Source: Parvimonas sp035282405 (GTDB lineage: Bacteria; Bacillota; Clostridia; Tissierellales; Peptoniphilaceae). Taken from it: 64,000 bases of DNA. The stretch spans positions 1 to 64,000 of the forward strand of contig NZ_JAYKBP010000002.1 of NCBI RefSeq assembly GCF_035282405.1, written 5' to 3'. Both the position numbers and the translations under genes were made by a program. Below the pieces are notes generated by a model. The model did not search any database, was not told the DNA's origin, and was given only the letters and a program-made list of their open reading frames with translations. Of this stretch, positions 56,505-64,000 are shown piece by piece (position 1 is the first letter of the stretch; each line of letters starts with the position of its first letter).

Positions 56505-56528
56505 TGCCATCACCTCCTAAAAAACTAA

Positions 56529-56553
56529 CTCCATTTAACTCCATATTGAACCA
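56529..56553 (-). promoter_or_regulatory. MraZ operator: three TGG boxes at 10-bp spacing
   Basis: On the minus strand TGGTT, TGGAG and TGGAG begin exactly 10 bp apart (complement CCA at 56531, 56541 and 56551). MraZ is known to bind TGG-containing direct repeats spaced by one helical turn upstream of its own gene. The boxes lie between the -10 and the mraZ ribosome site, so binding would block transcription early. Confidence 0.7.
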
Positions 56554-56572
56554 CATTTTTTATCACACTTAT

Positions 56573-56601
56573 ATTTTATACTATTTTTGCATATTTTGCA
56601 A
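56573..56601 (-). promoter_or_regulatory. dcw cluster promoter (Pmra)
   Basis: Minus strand TTGCAA (56596-56601), 17-nt spacer, TAAAAT (56573-56578). It sits right before the TGG boxes. The rest of the 293-bp gap up to lgt is A/T runs plus the lgt terminator. Confidence 0.7.
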
Positions 56602-56743
56602 CCCTTTTTGTTAAAAAATTTTTTATTTATTTTTTTAATAAACTTGTAATTTTCAATGTTATTAAAAATAATTATAAAAAGTGGAGGGATTTTTTCAAAA
56701 AAACTTTAAAAATTTTAAAAAATTTAATATTTTTTATAAAAAA

Positions 56744-56770
56744 AACTACATAGATTAAATCCATGTAGTT
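56744..56770 (-). terminator. terminator of the nadE-lgt operon
   Basis: Minus strand stem AACTACAT / ATGTAGTT with an 11-base loop, followed by eight T. It lies 37 nt behind the lgt stop. Confidence 0.88.
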
Positions 56771-56806
56771 AACATTTTTAAAATAAAAGTATTAAATTAT
56801 AAATTT

Positions 56807-57556
56807 TTAAATATCTTTTCCATATTTTCTATTTAAAAAGAAAAGAATAGTCCCAACAAGCACACCTACAAGTGATAAAACTTGTGAAACTCTAAATCCT
56901 AAAAACATAAGGCTGTCCGTTCTCAAGCCTTCAACAAAAAATCTCACAATTCCATACAAAATTGCATAAAAGAGAATAATTTCTCCTTTTTTCTTTTGGT
57001 ATTTTCTCATGTATATCATTAAAAATGTAAAAATCAATAAATTCCCAACAGATTCATATAAAAATGTTGGATGATATTTTTTTCCATCTATGATAACTGC
57101 CCAAGGCAATGTAGTTTCAGTTCCATGAGCTTCTTGATTTATAAAATTTCCCCATCTTCCAATTGCTTGACCAAGTATTAATCCTGGCGCACAAACATCT
57201 GCTAAATCTCTAAAATCAATTTTTTTATATTTACCAAAAAAGTAAACTACAATAACAGCTGCAATTACAGCACCGTATATTGCAAGTCCACCTTCTCTAA
57301 TATTAATCATAGATAAAAAATTACCTTTATAATTTTCCCATTCAAATACTACATAGTATATTCTTGCTCCAATTACACTAATAGGTAAAGCAAAGAGCAA
57401 AAGGTTTGAAATTTCATCCTCTTCTATATTTCTAAGTTTGGAGTTTTTTGTTGCTACAAAAAGTCCAGCCATAATGCCAAAACAAATAATAATGGCATAC
57501 CACATTATATCTATTCCAAATAGTCTAAAAGCAACCCTATCAATTTTTACTTCCAT
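56807..57556 (-). CDS. lgt: prolipoprotein diacylglyceryl transferase
   Basis: Adds diacylglycerol to the lipobox Cys of lipoproteins such as PstS. 249 residues, about seven membrane segments, with the signature GRWGNFINQEAHG at 133-145 and GLRTDSLMF near the C-terminus. Last gene of its operon. Confidence 0.96.
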   Translation of the reverse strand: MEVKIDRVAFRLFGIDIMWYAIIICFGIMAGLFVATKNSKLRNIEEDEISNLLLFALPISVIGARIYYVVFEWENYKGNFLSMINIREGGLAIYGAVIAAVIVVYFFGKYKKIDFRDLADVCAPGLILGQAIGRWGNFINQEAHGTETTLPWAVIIDGKKYHPTFLYESVGNLLIFTFLMIYMRKYQKKKGEIILFYAILYGIVRFFVEGLRTDSLMFLGFRVSQVLSLVGVLVGTILFFLNRKYGKDI

Positions 57557-57564
57557 ATTTCCTC

Positions 57565-58197
57565 CTAATTATATTCATAATCTTTAAATTTAAGAAAAAT
57601 ATAAATTAAAAAAATACATATCGTAGATAATACAAGTACATTTAAAAATAAAACAAAGAAAAATTTTTCCGGTAAAATTCTTATCATTAAGTCTGTTTTA
57701 TAATCCAAAAGCCATAAATCATTATTAAAAAATAGTTTATGAAAATATATAAAACTTTCAGAAAAGAAAACAGAACATATTCCTAAAAAAGAAACTACAG
57801 ATATATAAGTTATTAAAATATACTTTCTTATATACCTAAAGAATAAAAAGTCTTTTTTAAATAATTTATATATAACTACCAGCAAAGTAATTATAAACAA
57901 AGATGTATAAACTATTCTGTCAAGTTTAAATAGTTTATATACATCTTCCATATGAGAAATTTCTTTTTTATTAAAATGATTTTTTAAAACTTCTTTATTT
58001 CCACTTTTAATAAATTCAACCAGTGAATTACTCGCACATTCTATCCATTCTTTAGAAAGCCCTGACTCCTCTTCAATTTTATATTCATTGTGAAAATTAT
58101 TATAGTAAGAAATATCCTTAGCCATAAAATCTATCGAATATAATAAAACAAATAAAATTATGCTTAGAGAAATCAAAAAAGCAAATATTTTTTTCAT
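57565..58197 (-). CDS. TIGR01906/DUF1461 integral membrane protein
   Basis: 210 residues, four or five membrane segments (about 3-24, 95-113, 126-146, 180-202). HMEDVYKLF before the second segment and FFNNDLWLLDYKTDLMIRILPEKFF match the DUF1461 family of Gram-positive membrane proteins of unknown role. Sits between yebC and lgt. Confidence 0.8.
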   Translation of the reverse strand: MKKIFAFLISLSIILFVLLYSIDFMAKDISYYNNFHNEYKIEEESGLSKEWIECASNSLVEFIKSGNKEVLKNHFNKKEISHMEDVYKLFKLDRIVYTSLFIITLLVVIYKLFKKDFLFFRYIRKYILITYISVVSFLGICSVFFSESFIYFHKLFFNNDLWLLDYKTDLMIRILPEKFFFVLFLNVLVLSTICIFLIYIFLKFKDYEYN

Positions 58198-58198
58198 A

Positions 58199-58942
58199 CT
58201 ATTCTACATCTAAATCTTCTGGTATATCCCAATTATGATAAACATTTTGAACATCGTCATTATCTTCAAGTTGGTCTATCATCTTAACCATTTTCTTAAT
58301 ATTTTCAGGATTTGAAATCTGTGAATTATTACTTGGAACATATTCCAAATCACAAGCACTAAAAGTATATCCTTTTTCTTGAAGTGCATCTCTTAAAGTA
58401 ATGAAGTCTGAAACTTCTGAATAAATAGTATAAACTTCTTCGTCAGATTCAAAATCACTAGCTCCGTTTTCTAAAGCAAAGTCCATTAAATCATCTTCCT
58501 CTGCTTGATCTCTTGAAATTACAATAACACCTTTTTTCTCAAACATAAATAAAACTGAACCATTTTGTCCTAAATTTCCACCATGTTTATCAAAAGCATG
58601 TCTTACATCTGCAGCAGTTCTATTTCTATTATCTGTTAAACATTCAACTACAACCGCAATCCCTTCAGGTCCATAACCTTCATAGATTATAGTTTCATAG
58701 TTACTGGAATCTCCATCTCCAGCACCTTTTTTTAATGCTCTTTCAATATTATCATTAGGCATGTTTTCAGCTTTAGCTTTTTCTATTGCAGTCTTTAAAG
58801 CAGGGTTATATTCAGGATCTGCTCCCCCCTCTTTAACTGCAACAATTATATAACGAGCAAGTTTTGTAAATATTTTTCCCCTTCTTGCATCTTCTTTTCC
58901 TTTTTTATGTTTAATCGTACTCCATTTATTATGTCCTGACAT
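58199..58942 (-). CDS. YebC/PmpR-family protein
   Basis: 247 residues beginning MSGHNKWSTIKHKKGKED, the family hallmark, with GYGPEGIAVVVECLTDN and DVQNVYHNWD. Cytoplasmic; members act as transcription regulators or as translation factors that help at proline stretches (YebC2-type). GGAGG precedes the ATG, 2 nt behind nadE. Confidence 0.95.
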   Translation of the reverse strand: MSGHNKWSTIKHKKGKEDARRGKIFTKLARYIIVAVKEGGADPEYNPALKTAIEKAKAENMPNDNIERALKKGAGDGDSSNYETIIYEGYGPEGIAVVVECLTDNRNRTAADVRHAFDKHGGNLGQNGSVLFMFEKKGVIVISRDQAEEDDLMDFALENGASDFESDEEVYTIYSEVSDFITLRDALQEKGYTFSACDLEYVPSNNSQISNPENIKKMVKMIDQLEDNDDVQNVYHNWDIPEDLDVE

Positions 58943-58944
58943 AA

Positions 58945-59652
58945 TTACCTCCTAAATCCTTTGGCGAAATTTCTCTTATGTTCCGAAATTTTTACCATTC
59001 TTTTTATTTTTTCATCTATTTTTTTATCTAATTTTTCATTATTAATAAACTTTTCTAAATCATCATAAGAAAAGCCCATTTCATCTTCATCTGTTTGATT
59101 TTCAAAAAGTCCTGCACTTGGTGGTTTTTGAATTATTTTTTCGGGAACTTTCAAAAATCTTGCAAGTTCAAAAATTTCCTTCTTTGTAAAATCTATAAGT
59201 GGCATAAGATCAGAACCACTATCCCCATATTTAGTAAAATATCCAACAGTAAATTCTGATTTATTACTTGTTCCAACTACTAAATATCTTTTTAATTGTG
59301 CATAATAATACAAAGTTGTCATTCTAAGTCTTGGCTTAACATTCGCATAAGCCATTAAATTATCTCCCTTTTCCACAGAGTCTGCAAAAACAGAATATGT
59401 TTTAGACAAATCAACTTTTATTGCATTAAGTTTAAATTTATCAATAACCAATTTAGCATCTTTTTCATCTTCTTTGGAACTATTTATTGGCATCATTATA
59501 GCTAAAGATTCGTCATTAAAGGCAAGTTTTGAAAGTGCTGCAATAACAGCTGAATCAACTCCACCGCTAAGTCCATAGACTATCCCCTTACAATCAGCTT
59601 CCTTAACGGAATTTCTAAGCCATTCAACAAGTTTATCAACAACTTCTTTCAT
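58945..59652 (-). CDS. nadE: NH3-dependent NAD synthetase
   Basis: Final step of NAD synthesis, amidating deamido-NAD. 235 residues, without the glutaminase domain, so ammonia-dependent. PP-loop SGGVDS at 29-34, TSNKSE and KYGDSGSDLMPL of the active site. Leads the operon nadE-yebC-DUF1461-lgt. AAGGAGG upstream. Confidence 0.95.
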   Translation of the reverse strand: MKEVVDKLVEWLRNSVKEADCKGIVYGLSGGVDSAVIAALSKLAFNDESLAIMMPINSSKEDEKDAKLVIDKFKLNAIKVDLSKTYSVFADSVEKGDNLMAYANVKPRLRMTTLYYYAQLKRYLVVGTSNKSEFTVGYFTKYGDSGSDLMPLIDFTKKEIFELARFLKVPEKIIQKPPSAGLFENQTDEDEMGFSYDDLEKFINNEKLDKKIDEKIKRMVKISEHKRNFAKGFRR

Positions 59653-59693
59653 AATACACCTCCTTATAACTTTCGTTTTTAAAAACTATTTTA

Positions 59694-59727
59694 CACTATT
59701 TTTAACTCAAAAAATTAGTAAATAGTG
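59694..59727. promoter_or_regulatory. inverted repeat upstream of nadE
   Basis: CACTATTT (59694-59701) and AAATAGTG (59720-59727) form an 8-bp inverted repeat 42 nt before the nadE ATG. A TGATATAAT extended -10 lies just upstream on the minus strand (about 59738-59746). It could be an operator; no known NAD regulator site is claimed. Confidence 0.4.
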
Positions 59728-59782
59728 CAAAACTGTAACTATTATATCAAAAAATTCAAAAAAATTCTACAAAACAATCAAA

Positions 59783-59808
59783 AAAAGCTATGTTTTTACT
59801 CATAGCTT
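59783..59808 (-). terminator. terminator after the LicD gene
   Basis: Minus strand stem AAGCTATG / CATAGCTT (59785-59808), eight-base loop, then a T-run. It overlaps the stop codon of the LicD gene. Confidence 0.85.
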
Positions 59809-60697
59809 AAATTTTTTCTTGATATTCTCTGAAACTTTTATTTACATCTGCCAAATGAAAATTATGATGATTTTCTCTTTGGGATTCTGGAGGCAATTTC
59901 ATATAATCTCCATATAAAACTCTTAAATATTCATCGTAATTTTCAGGAGCATTAGCTTTGATATTTTCGAAATCGACCTTTCTTCCTTTTCCTAATAAAG
60001 CTCTTTTGAAAGGAATTATATAAAAACTGTCAACCAAACATGCCACATATTCACAGTCCTCAAATTTAGGATTATCTTTTGGGATAGAATTTTTTGAAAG
60101 ATCAATCTTTAATTTGTTAGGTATAGTTTCACTTAATTTATACACAAATTTCTTGCTAAAACCACTTAATGCATTTGAAAAAGCATTAGTATCTGCCTCT
60201 TCAAAAACAGGTTTTTCTTTAACTCTTAAATCCAAAACTTTATTTTGACCTTTAATATATCCATCAACAGGAAAAATATCAATAAATACTCCATGATTAA
60301 TATCTACATCTAATACATGTTTTTCAAAAAGAGCTGTGTTACTATCACGAAGTTTTGCAAAATTTAATGCATATTTCGGGTCTGACTCCATCGTTTGAAT
60401 AAAATAATTTTCAGGTAAATATTCACTACCCTCTTTTATAAATCTATCATAATCACCTCTTGGCATACATACATCTATATCATCATCCCAAGGAATAAAA
60501 CCTTTATGTCTAATTGCACCAAGTAGAGTTCCATAGCTTATATAATAAGTCAAATTCATTTTTTCACAGCAAGAAATAAAATTTTTCAAAATTTCTAATT
60601 CTTTTTTCTTTAAAGCTTCAAAATCAATATCAAACTTACATTTTTTAAATTCACTTTTAATTTTCCAAGTATTTTTTGAATCAAATTTAAAAATCAT
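59807..60697 (-). CDS. LicD-family phosphotransferase
   Basis: 296 residues. LicD core GTLLGAIRHKGFIPWDDDID at 56-75 with the metal-binding Asp cluster, and FIDIFPVDGY near 148. Family members transfer phosphocholine or other phospho-alcohols to cell-surface glycans or teichoic acids. It overlaps the MFS gene by one base; a surface-modification role together with that transporter is possible but unproven. Confidence 0.88.
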   Translation of the reverse strand: MIFKFDSKNTWKIKSEFKKCKFDIDFEALKKKELEILKNFISCCEKMNLTYYISYGTLLGAIRHKGFIPWDDDIDVCMPRGDYDRFIKEGSEYLPENYFIQTMESDPKYALNFAKLRDSNTALFEKHVLDVDINHGVFIDIFPVDGYIKGQNKVLDLRVKEKPVFEEADTNAFSNALSGFSKKFVYKLSETIPNKLKIDLSKNSIPKDNPKFEDCEYVACLVDSFYIIPFKRALLGKGRKVDFENIKANAPENYDEYLRVLYGDYMKLPPESQRENHHNFHLADVNKSFREYQEKI

Positions 60698-61917
60698 TAT
60701 TTTTCTTCCTTTGGTAATTGTAACATTATTATATAACCAACAACAAATAATGGAATTATACCAAGAATTGAATATCTTGGGTTATGTGTTACTGTAGTTA
60801 TAAAACTCATAATAAATGGTCCTACTATAGCTGCAAACTTTCCAAATATATTATAGAATCCAAAAAATTCATTTGCATTTTCCTTCGGTATTATCTTTGC
60901 ATAATAACTTCTACTCAATGCTTGAATTCCACCTTGAGCAGACGCTATAAATGTTGACAGTATAAAAACATGAACTAAATTACTCATAAAATAAGCAAAC
61001 ATTACAGAAACCATATATGTTATAATTCCTACTTTAATCATGGTTCTAGTTCCAAATTTTTCTGCTAATCTTCCATAAATGATAGCAAAAGGGAATGCTA
61101 TTATTTGAACATAAATCAAAATTCCTAAAAGAAAAAGTATATCAAATTTTTCTGCATCTAAAACTGATTTAGCATAAGGTATTACCATCTTTATAATTGT
61201 ATCTACTCCATCAATATAAAGGAAGTAAGAACATAAAAAGATAACAACAACTTTGTTCTTTTTAATATTATTTAATGTGTGAAGAATTGTTCCAAAACTT
61301 TCCTTAACAGGATTGGGAACAGGCTCTACCCCATATACTTGGTCAACATTTTTATACATTGGAATTGTAAGTACTAACCACCAAAGAGCTGTTATAGCAA
61401 AGCCAATTTGATAGCCTAAAGGCTTTTTCATTCCAAAAATCAAAACAGCTCCTAAACAAAACATAAAAGGTATTACACTTGCTATGTATCCATAGGCAAA
61501 TCCTGCAGTACTAATTTTATCCATTCTATCATCATGTGTTACATCAACTAAAAATGCATCATAAAAGATATTTGATCCTGCAAAAGTTATACATCCTAAA
61601 ATGTAAAAAAACATTAATAAAGGTAATCCGAATTCTCCTACATAAGATAAAAATAATGTTGAAAAAATTGCAAAAAGTGAAAAAATTGTAAATAATCTTT
61701 TCTTCATACCTTTAAAATCAGCTATTGTTCCAAGCACCGGACTAAGAACTGCAATAATAATGCTGGCAAATGAATTATAATATCCTAAATCCATCTCTTT
61801 TCCACCGACCATTCCAAAATAAACCGGGAACAATGCGGTAGTAATTGCCATAGAATAAGCAGAATTCGCACAATCATATAAAATCCAACTCAATTCTTTT
61901 TTCGAATAACCGAACAT
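60697..61917 (-). CDS. MFS transporter, UMF1 (Atg22-like) family
   Basis: 406 residues, about twelve membrane segments. SWILYDCANSAYSMAITTALFPVYF at the N-terminus is the family hallmark (the D-x-ANS-x-Y core), with GGIQALSRSYYAKIIP in the second half. Substrate unknown. GGAGG upstream; its own promoter lies at 62067-62095. Confidence 0.9.
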   Translation of the reverse strand: MFGYSKKELSWILYDCANSAYSMAITTALFPVYFGMVGGKEMDLGYYNSFASIIIAVLSPVLGTIADFKGMKKRLFTIFSLFAIFSTLFLSYVGEFGLPLLMFFYILGCITFAGSNIFYDAFLVDVTHDDRMDKISTAGFAYGYIASVIPFMFCLGAVLIFGMKKPLGYQIGFAITALWWLVLTIPMYKNVDQVYGVEPVPNPVKESFGTILHTLNNIKKNKVVVIFLCSYFLYIDGVDTIIKMVIPYAKSVLDAEKFDILFLLGILIYVQIIAFPFAIIYGRLAEKFGTRTMIKVGIITYMVSVMFAYFMSNLVHVFILSTFIASAQGGIQALSRSYYAKIIPKENANEFFGFYNIFGKFAAIVGPFIMSFITTVTHNPRYSILGIIPLFVVGYIIMLQLPKEEK

Positions 61918-62066
61918 ATATTTCCTCCAAATAATAAAATAGCAAAAAATAAATTTATCTATATTTTATTTCTAAAAATTTGCTTAAATTTCTAAAAAAT
62001 TATCTTAAAATATTTATTCTCAATATTATAATAAAATAGATATCTAATCATATTTTTGCCAAAGCT

Positions 62067-62095
62067 ATTATATCATATTTAAAAATCCTTGTCTA
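62067..62095 (-). promoter_or_regulatory. promoter of the MFS-LicD operon
   Basis: Minus strand TAGACA (62090-62095), 17-nt spacer, TATAAT (62067-62072) with an extended TG. It leaves a ~145-nt, very AT-rich leader with no recognised fold. Confidence 0.7.
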
Positions 62096-62132
62096 TTATC
62101 TAAATTCAACAAATATTTAATAATATTCAAAC

Positions 62133-62160
62133 AAAAAGAAGAAATCTTTTCAATTTCTTC
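62133..62160 (-). terminator. terminator of the right-end immunity-type operon
   Basis: Minus strand stem GAAGAAAT / ATTTCTTC (62138-62160), seven-base loop, then five T. Lies 18 nt behind the stop at 62178. Confidence 0.75.
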
Positions 62161-62177
62161 CTTTAATAATTTCGATT

Positions 62178-63107
62178 CTATTTTTTAATTACTTTCACTG
62201 ACTTAACAAATTTTGTAAAGTCTTTCTTTATTTTTTCTTGTAATTCTAATGGAGTATTTACTAAATCAATTTGAAATGTAAGCTCTAAAACTTCTTCGCC
62301 ATCTTTAAATAAATATGAATGTTTTTCTACTTTATCTGTCTTTCCAAAAATCTGTGCATAATACATTTTATTATTAACATCTTTATACTCATAAGATTTT
62401 AAAGGTCCATACCATCTTGTCCATGTTTTTTTTATTTTCTTATTCAAAGTATTATAAAACAACTTTTCACATAATTTTTCTATGACAGAATTAATTACTC
62501 TTTCATATCCACTGTCTATCATAAATCCTATATAATTATTTTCATATTCTTCATGAATATATATTTGATAAGCATCTGTATGTCCATCTTCTATATCAAT
62601 ATATTCATCCGGTAGAAGATTATAACTAATTTTTGAATCGTCTGCAGTTTCAAAACCACCATTCTTAAAATTATTTTCATTAACCATAAGTAGCCAGTTT
62701 TTTATTTTATTTGTTTCATTATATAAAAATTCTTTTGGACATTCAAAGTAATAATTTTTATCTACTTTGTATCCTCCTGATTTTGTTGCTAACATTAATT
62801 TATGACACTTACAAATACCATCATCTACAATAATTTTTACAGATGAAAAATTTTTACTAAAACTTGAAAATGATTTAATCCCAGAAACAGTCCAATACTT
62901 AGGCAAAATTTCATTGTTATAAATTGGATTATTAAATGATTTTTCAATTGCCTTATACATATATTTTGATAAATTTTCTATTGAAACAGCAGGTGCCAAT
63001 ATTTCAACCTGATCCAAAGTAGTAGGTATATCAGTTTTTGCTTGCTTAGTATGAGACCCTATTATATATCCAAATTTTTCATTATAAAAAATTGTAATTC
63101 CACTCAT
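62178..63107 (-). CDS. protein of unknown function, possible immunity protein
   Basis: 309 residues, soluble, no signal peptide. The first ~120 residues (IKSFSSFSKNFSSVKIIVDDG then a short beta stretch) faintly resemble CdiI/DUF1436-type immunity proteins; the C-terminal half (YERVINSVIEKLCEKL, WTRWYGPLKSYEY) is not recognised. ATG at 63107 with GAAGGAATT upstream; the frame reaches 63128 without a ribosome site. It follows a SUKH immunity gene, the arrangement of immunity arrays in polymorphic toxin loci. Confidence 0.5.
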   Translation of the reverse strand: MSGITIFYNEKFGYIIGSHTKQAKTDIPTTLDQVEILAPAVSIENLSKYMYKAIEKSFNNPIYNNEILPKYWTVSGIKSFSSFSKNFSSVKIIVDDGICKCHKLMLATKSGGYKVDKNYYFECPKEFLYNETNKIKNWLLMVNENNFKNGGFETADDSKISYNLLPDEYIDIEDGHTDAYQIYIHEEYENNYIGFMIDSGYERVINSVIEKLCEKLFYNTLNKKIKKTWTRWYGPLKSYEYKDVNNKMYYAQIFGKTDKVEKHSYLFKDGEEVLELTFQIDLVNTPLELQEKIKKDFTKFVKSVKVIKK

Positions 63108-63149
63108 TATATTAATTCCTTCCAACAAATATATAAAGCTCTTAAAAAA

Positions 63150-63711
63150 CTATAAAATTACCTCTTCTTGAACAATCTTACTAAATTCTTCTATTTGTTC
63201 TTTCCAAATAGGACGCAACATTTCAACTTCATCTCCATAACCATTTTCTATAGCTATTTTTTCTCTTTCTTCCATAGTTTTTACATGCCCAATCTCCTCA
63301 CTCTTTGAATTGTTAATAAATTCAATAAAGTCAGTAGCTACTTTAGTCTTCTTTCCTAGTAAATCATGATAATATAGATATATCTCACCATAATTATTTT
63401 CATCTAAACTGATTGAATAGTAGTCTCCTCCACTATTTGTTGCAATAGGAAATAATTTCTTTTTTGATAATCTTTCTATTACTCCATAATGTTCTAATTT
63501 TTCAAAACTATGAGTCCCATCAGTTTCTCCTAAACCATAAAATGCTGTAATATCATCTTTTTTTCTTCCAAATTTTACCTTTGTTTTATAAGTATCCCCC
63601 CCCATTATACTTATCTAAAAATTTAATATAACTCAAAGGTAATTTTATATTAAACTTTTTCTCTACTTGTTCTCCAACATTATTTACTGAATTAAATTTT
63701 GATATTAACAT
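63150..63711 (-). pseudogene. SMI1/KNR4 (SUKH) immunity gene frameshifted at a run of eight G
   Basis: From ATG 63711 (GGAGG upstream) the frame reads 36 codons with LPLSYIKFLDKYN, the classic SUKH N-terminus, then enters G8 (63596-63603) and stops four codons beyond it. In the neighbouring frame the protein continues GGDTYKTKVKFG ... FPIATNSGGDYYSISLDENNYGEIYLYYHD, the SUKH core, to the stop at 63150. Seven G would give one intact ~187-residue protein beginning LP..Y..FL..YNGG. An internal ATG at 63605 can start only the headless 151-residue part. SUKH proteins usually neutralise secreted or contact-delivered toxins. Confidence 0.85.
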
Positions 63712-63745
63712 ATAGCCTCCATTTTAAAAATTATTATCATTTGTG

Positions 63746-63835
63746 TCAATTCATTTTATTTTTAGAAACTACACTTGCTCCAGCATTTTTAATAAATTCT
63801 GTCTTTTCATAAAATTTATCTATTTTGTGAAACAT
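63746..63835 (-). CDS. 29-codon open frame, possible remnant
   Basis: Starts at an ATG with AGGATG upstream, inside the end of the preceding small frame, and ends just before the SUKH gene. Reads MFHKIDKFYEKTEFIKNAG, then a short polar tail. No relative recognised. It could be the scrap end of a toxin C-terminal module. Confidence 0.25.
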   Translation of the reverse strand: MFHKIDKFYEKTEFIKNAGASVVSKNKMN

Positions 63836-63995
63836 ACTTTTTCATCCTTTCATATATACTTTCTCTGTATGGGAGCCCTTCTGCATACTCAATAGGCGTA
63901 TTATTGAATTTATCTTTATCTAAAAGATTCAAATTATCTTGAGATAAAAACAAATTGTATAATTCTTCCAATTCACTATCACTAAAATTATTCAT
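63816..63995 (-). CDS. small or partial protein at the window edge
   Basis: 59 codons from an ATG at 63995, and the frame stays open to the window edge, so it may be the tail of a longer gene. Acidic helix (FSDSELEELYNLF) then NTPIEYAEGLPYRESIYERM. Not recognised. Its place before a SUKH immunity gene would suit the end of a toxin or another immunity protein. Confidence 0.4.
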   Translation of the reverse strand: MNNFSDSELEELYNLFLSQDNLNLLDKDKFNNTPIEYAEGLPYRESIYERMKKYVSQNR

Positions 63996-64000
63996 TCTAA

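Overview
The window is very AT-rich, and every supported gene lies on the minus strand. It opens inside a 16S rRNA gene (about the first 990 nt of the molecule, read right to left). Low G+C, a clostridial V-type ATPase operon, AddAB, a compact division/cell-wall cluster, AGGAGG ribosome binding sites and the 16S text point to a Gram-positive anaerobe of the Tissierellia/Peptoniphilaceae. A Parvimonas-like organism is my best guess from memory of the 16S; no search was run.

Layout from left to right (transcription runs right to left). 1-1.3 kb: 16S rRNA 5' part with tandem promoters and an A-tract upstream element. 1.3-2.8 kb: a flavin-binding pyridoxamine-oxidase-like protein and NAD kinase. 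2.9-11.4 kb: a nine-gene V-type ATPase operon (G/H, C, I, K, F, E, A, B, D) with a leader holding an inverted repeat and a terminator-like hairpin. 11.7-16.1 kb: a zinc-ribbon protein, a membrane-anchored small protein and an ABC exporter pair. 16.2-23.5 kb: addBA. 23.7-26.8 kb: a single ABC exporter wedged behind a truncated duplicate of the addB 5' end, then two anchored small proteins. 26.9-30.5 kb: a heterodimeric multidrug-type ABC exporter. 30.6-33.9 kb: the pstSCAB phosphate importer with a hairpin after pstS. 34.0-37.9 kb: a type VII secretion LXG effector cassette: two small helical partners, an LXG toxin, a GTG-coupled membrane-anchored immunity candidate and a frameshifted second copy of it. 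37.9-44.5 kb: HAD phosphatase, hemW, lepA, signal peptidase I, a two-gene chromate transporter, prmC and an anchored protein. 44.7-56.5 kb: dcw cluster mraZ-rsmH-ftsL-pbp-mraY-murD-ftsW-murG-ftsQ-ftsZ-nrdR. 56.8-59.7 kb: nadE-yebC-DUF1461-lgt operon. 59.8-61.9 kb: an MFS transporter and a LicD protein. 62.2-64 kb: a second immunity-type locus, with a SUKH gene frameshifted at a run of eight G.

Most notable observations: the LXG cassette, whose Asp-rich C-terminal region and anchored immunity protein recall the TelC/TipC lipid II phosphatase pair; homopolymer frameshifts in two immunity-type genes (A9 and G8), possible phase-variation switches; the 211-bp duplication of the addB promoter and 5' end feeding an inserted ABC exporter; three TGG boxes at exact 10-bp spacing before mraZ, matching an MraZ operator; and a tandem 79-residue duplication in the division transpeptidase. 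No tRNA, CRISPR array, transposase or recognisable riboswitch was seen.
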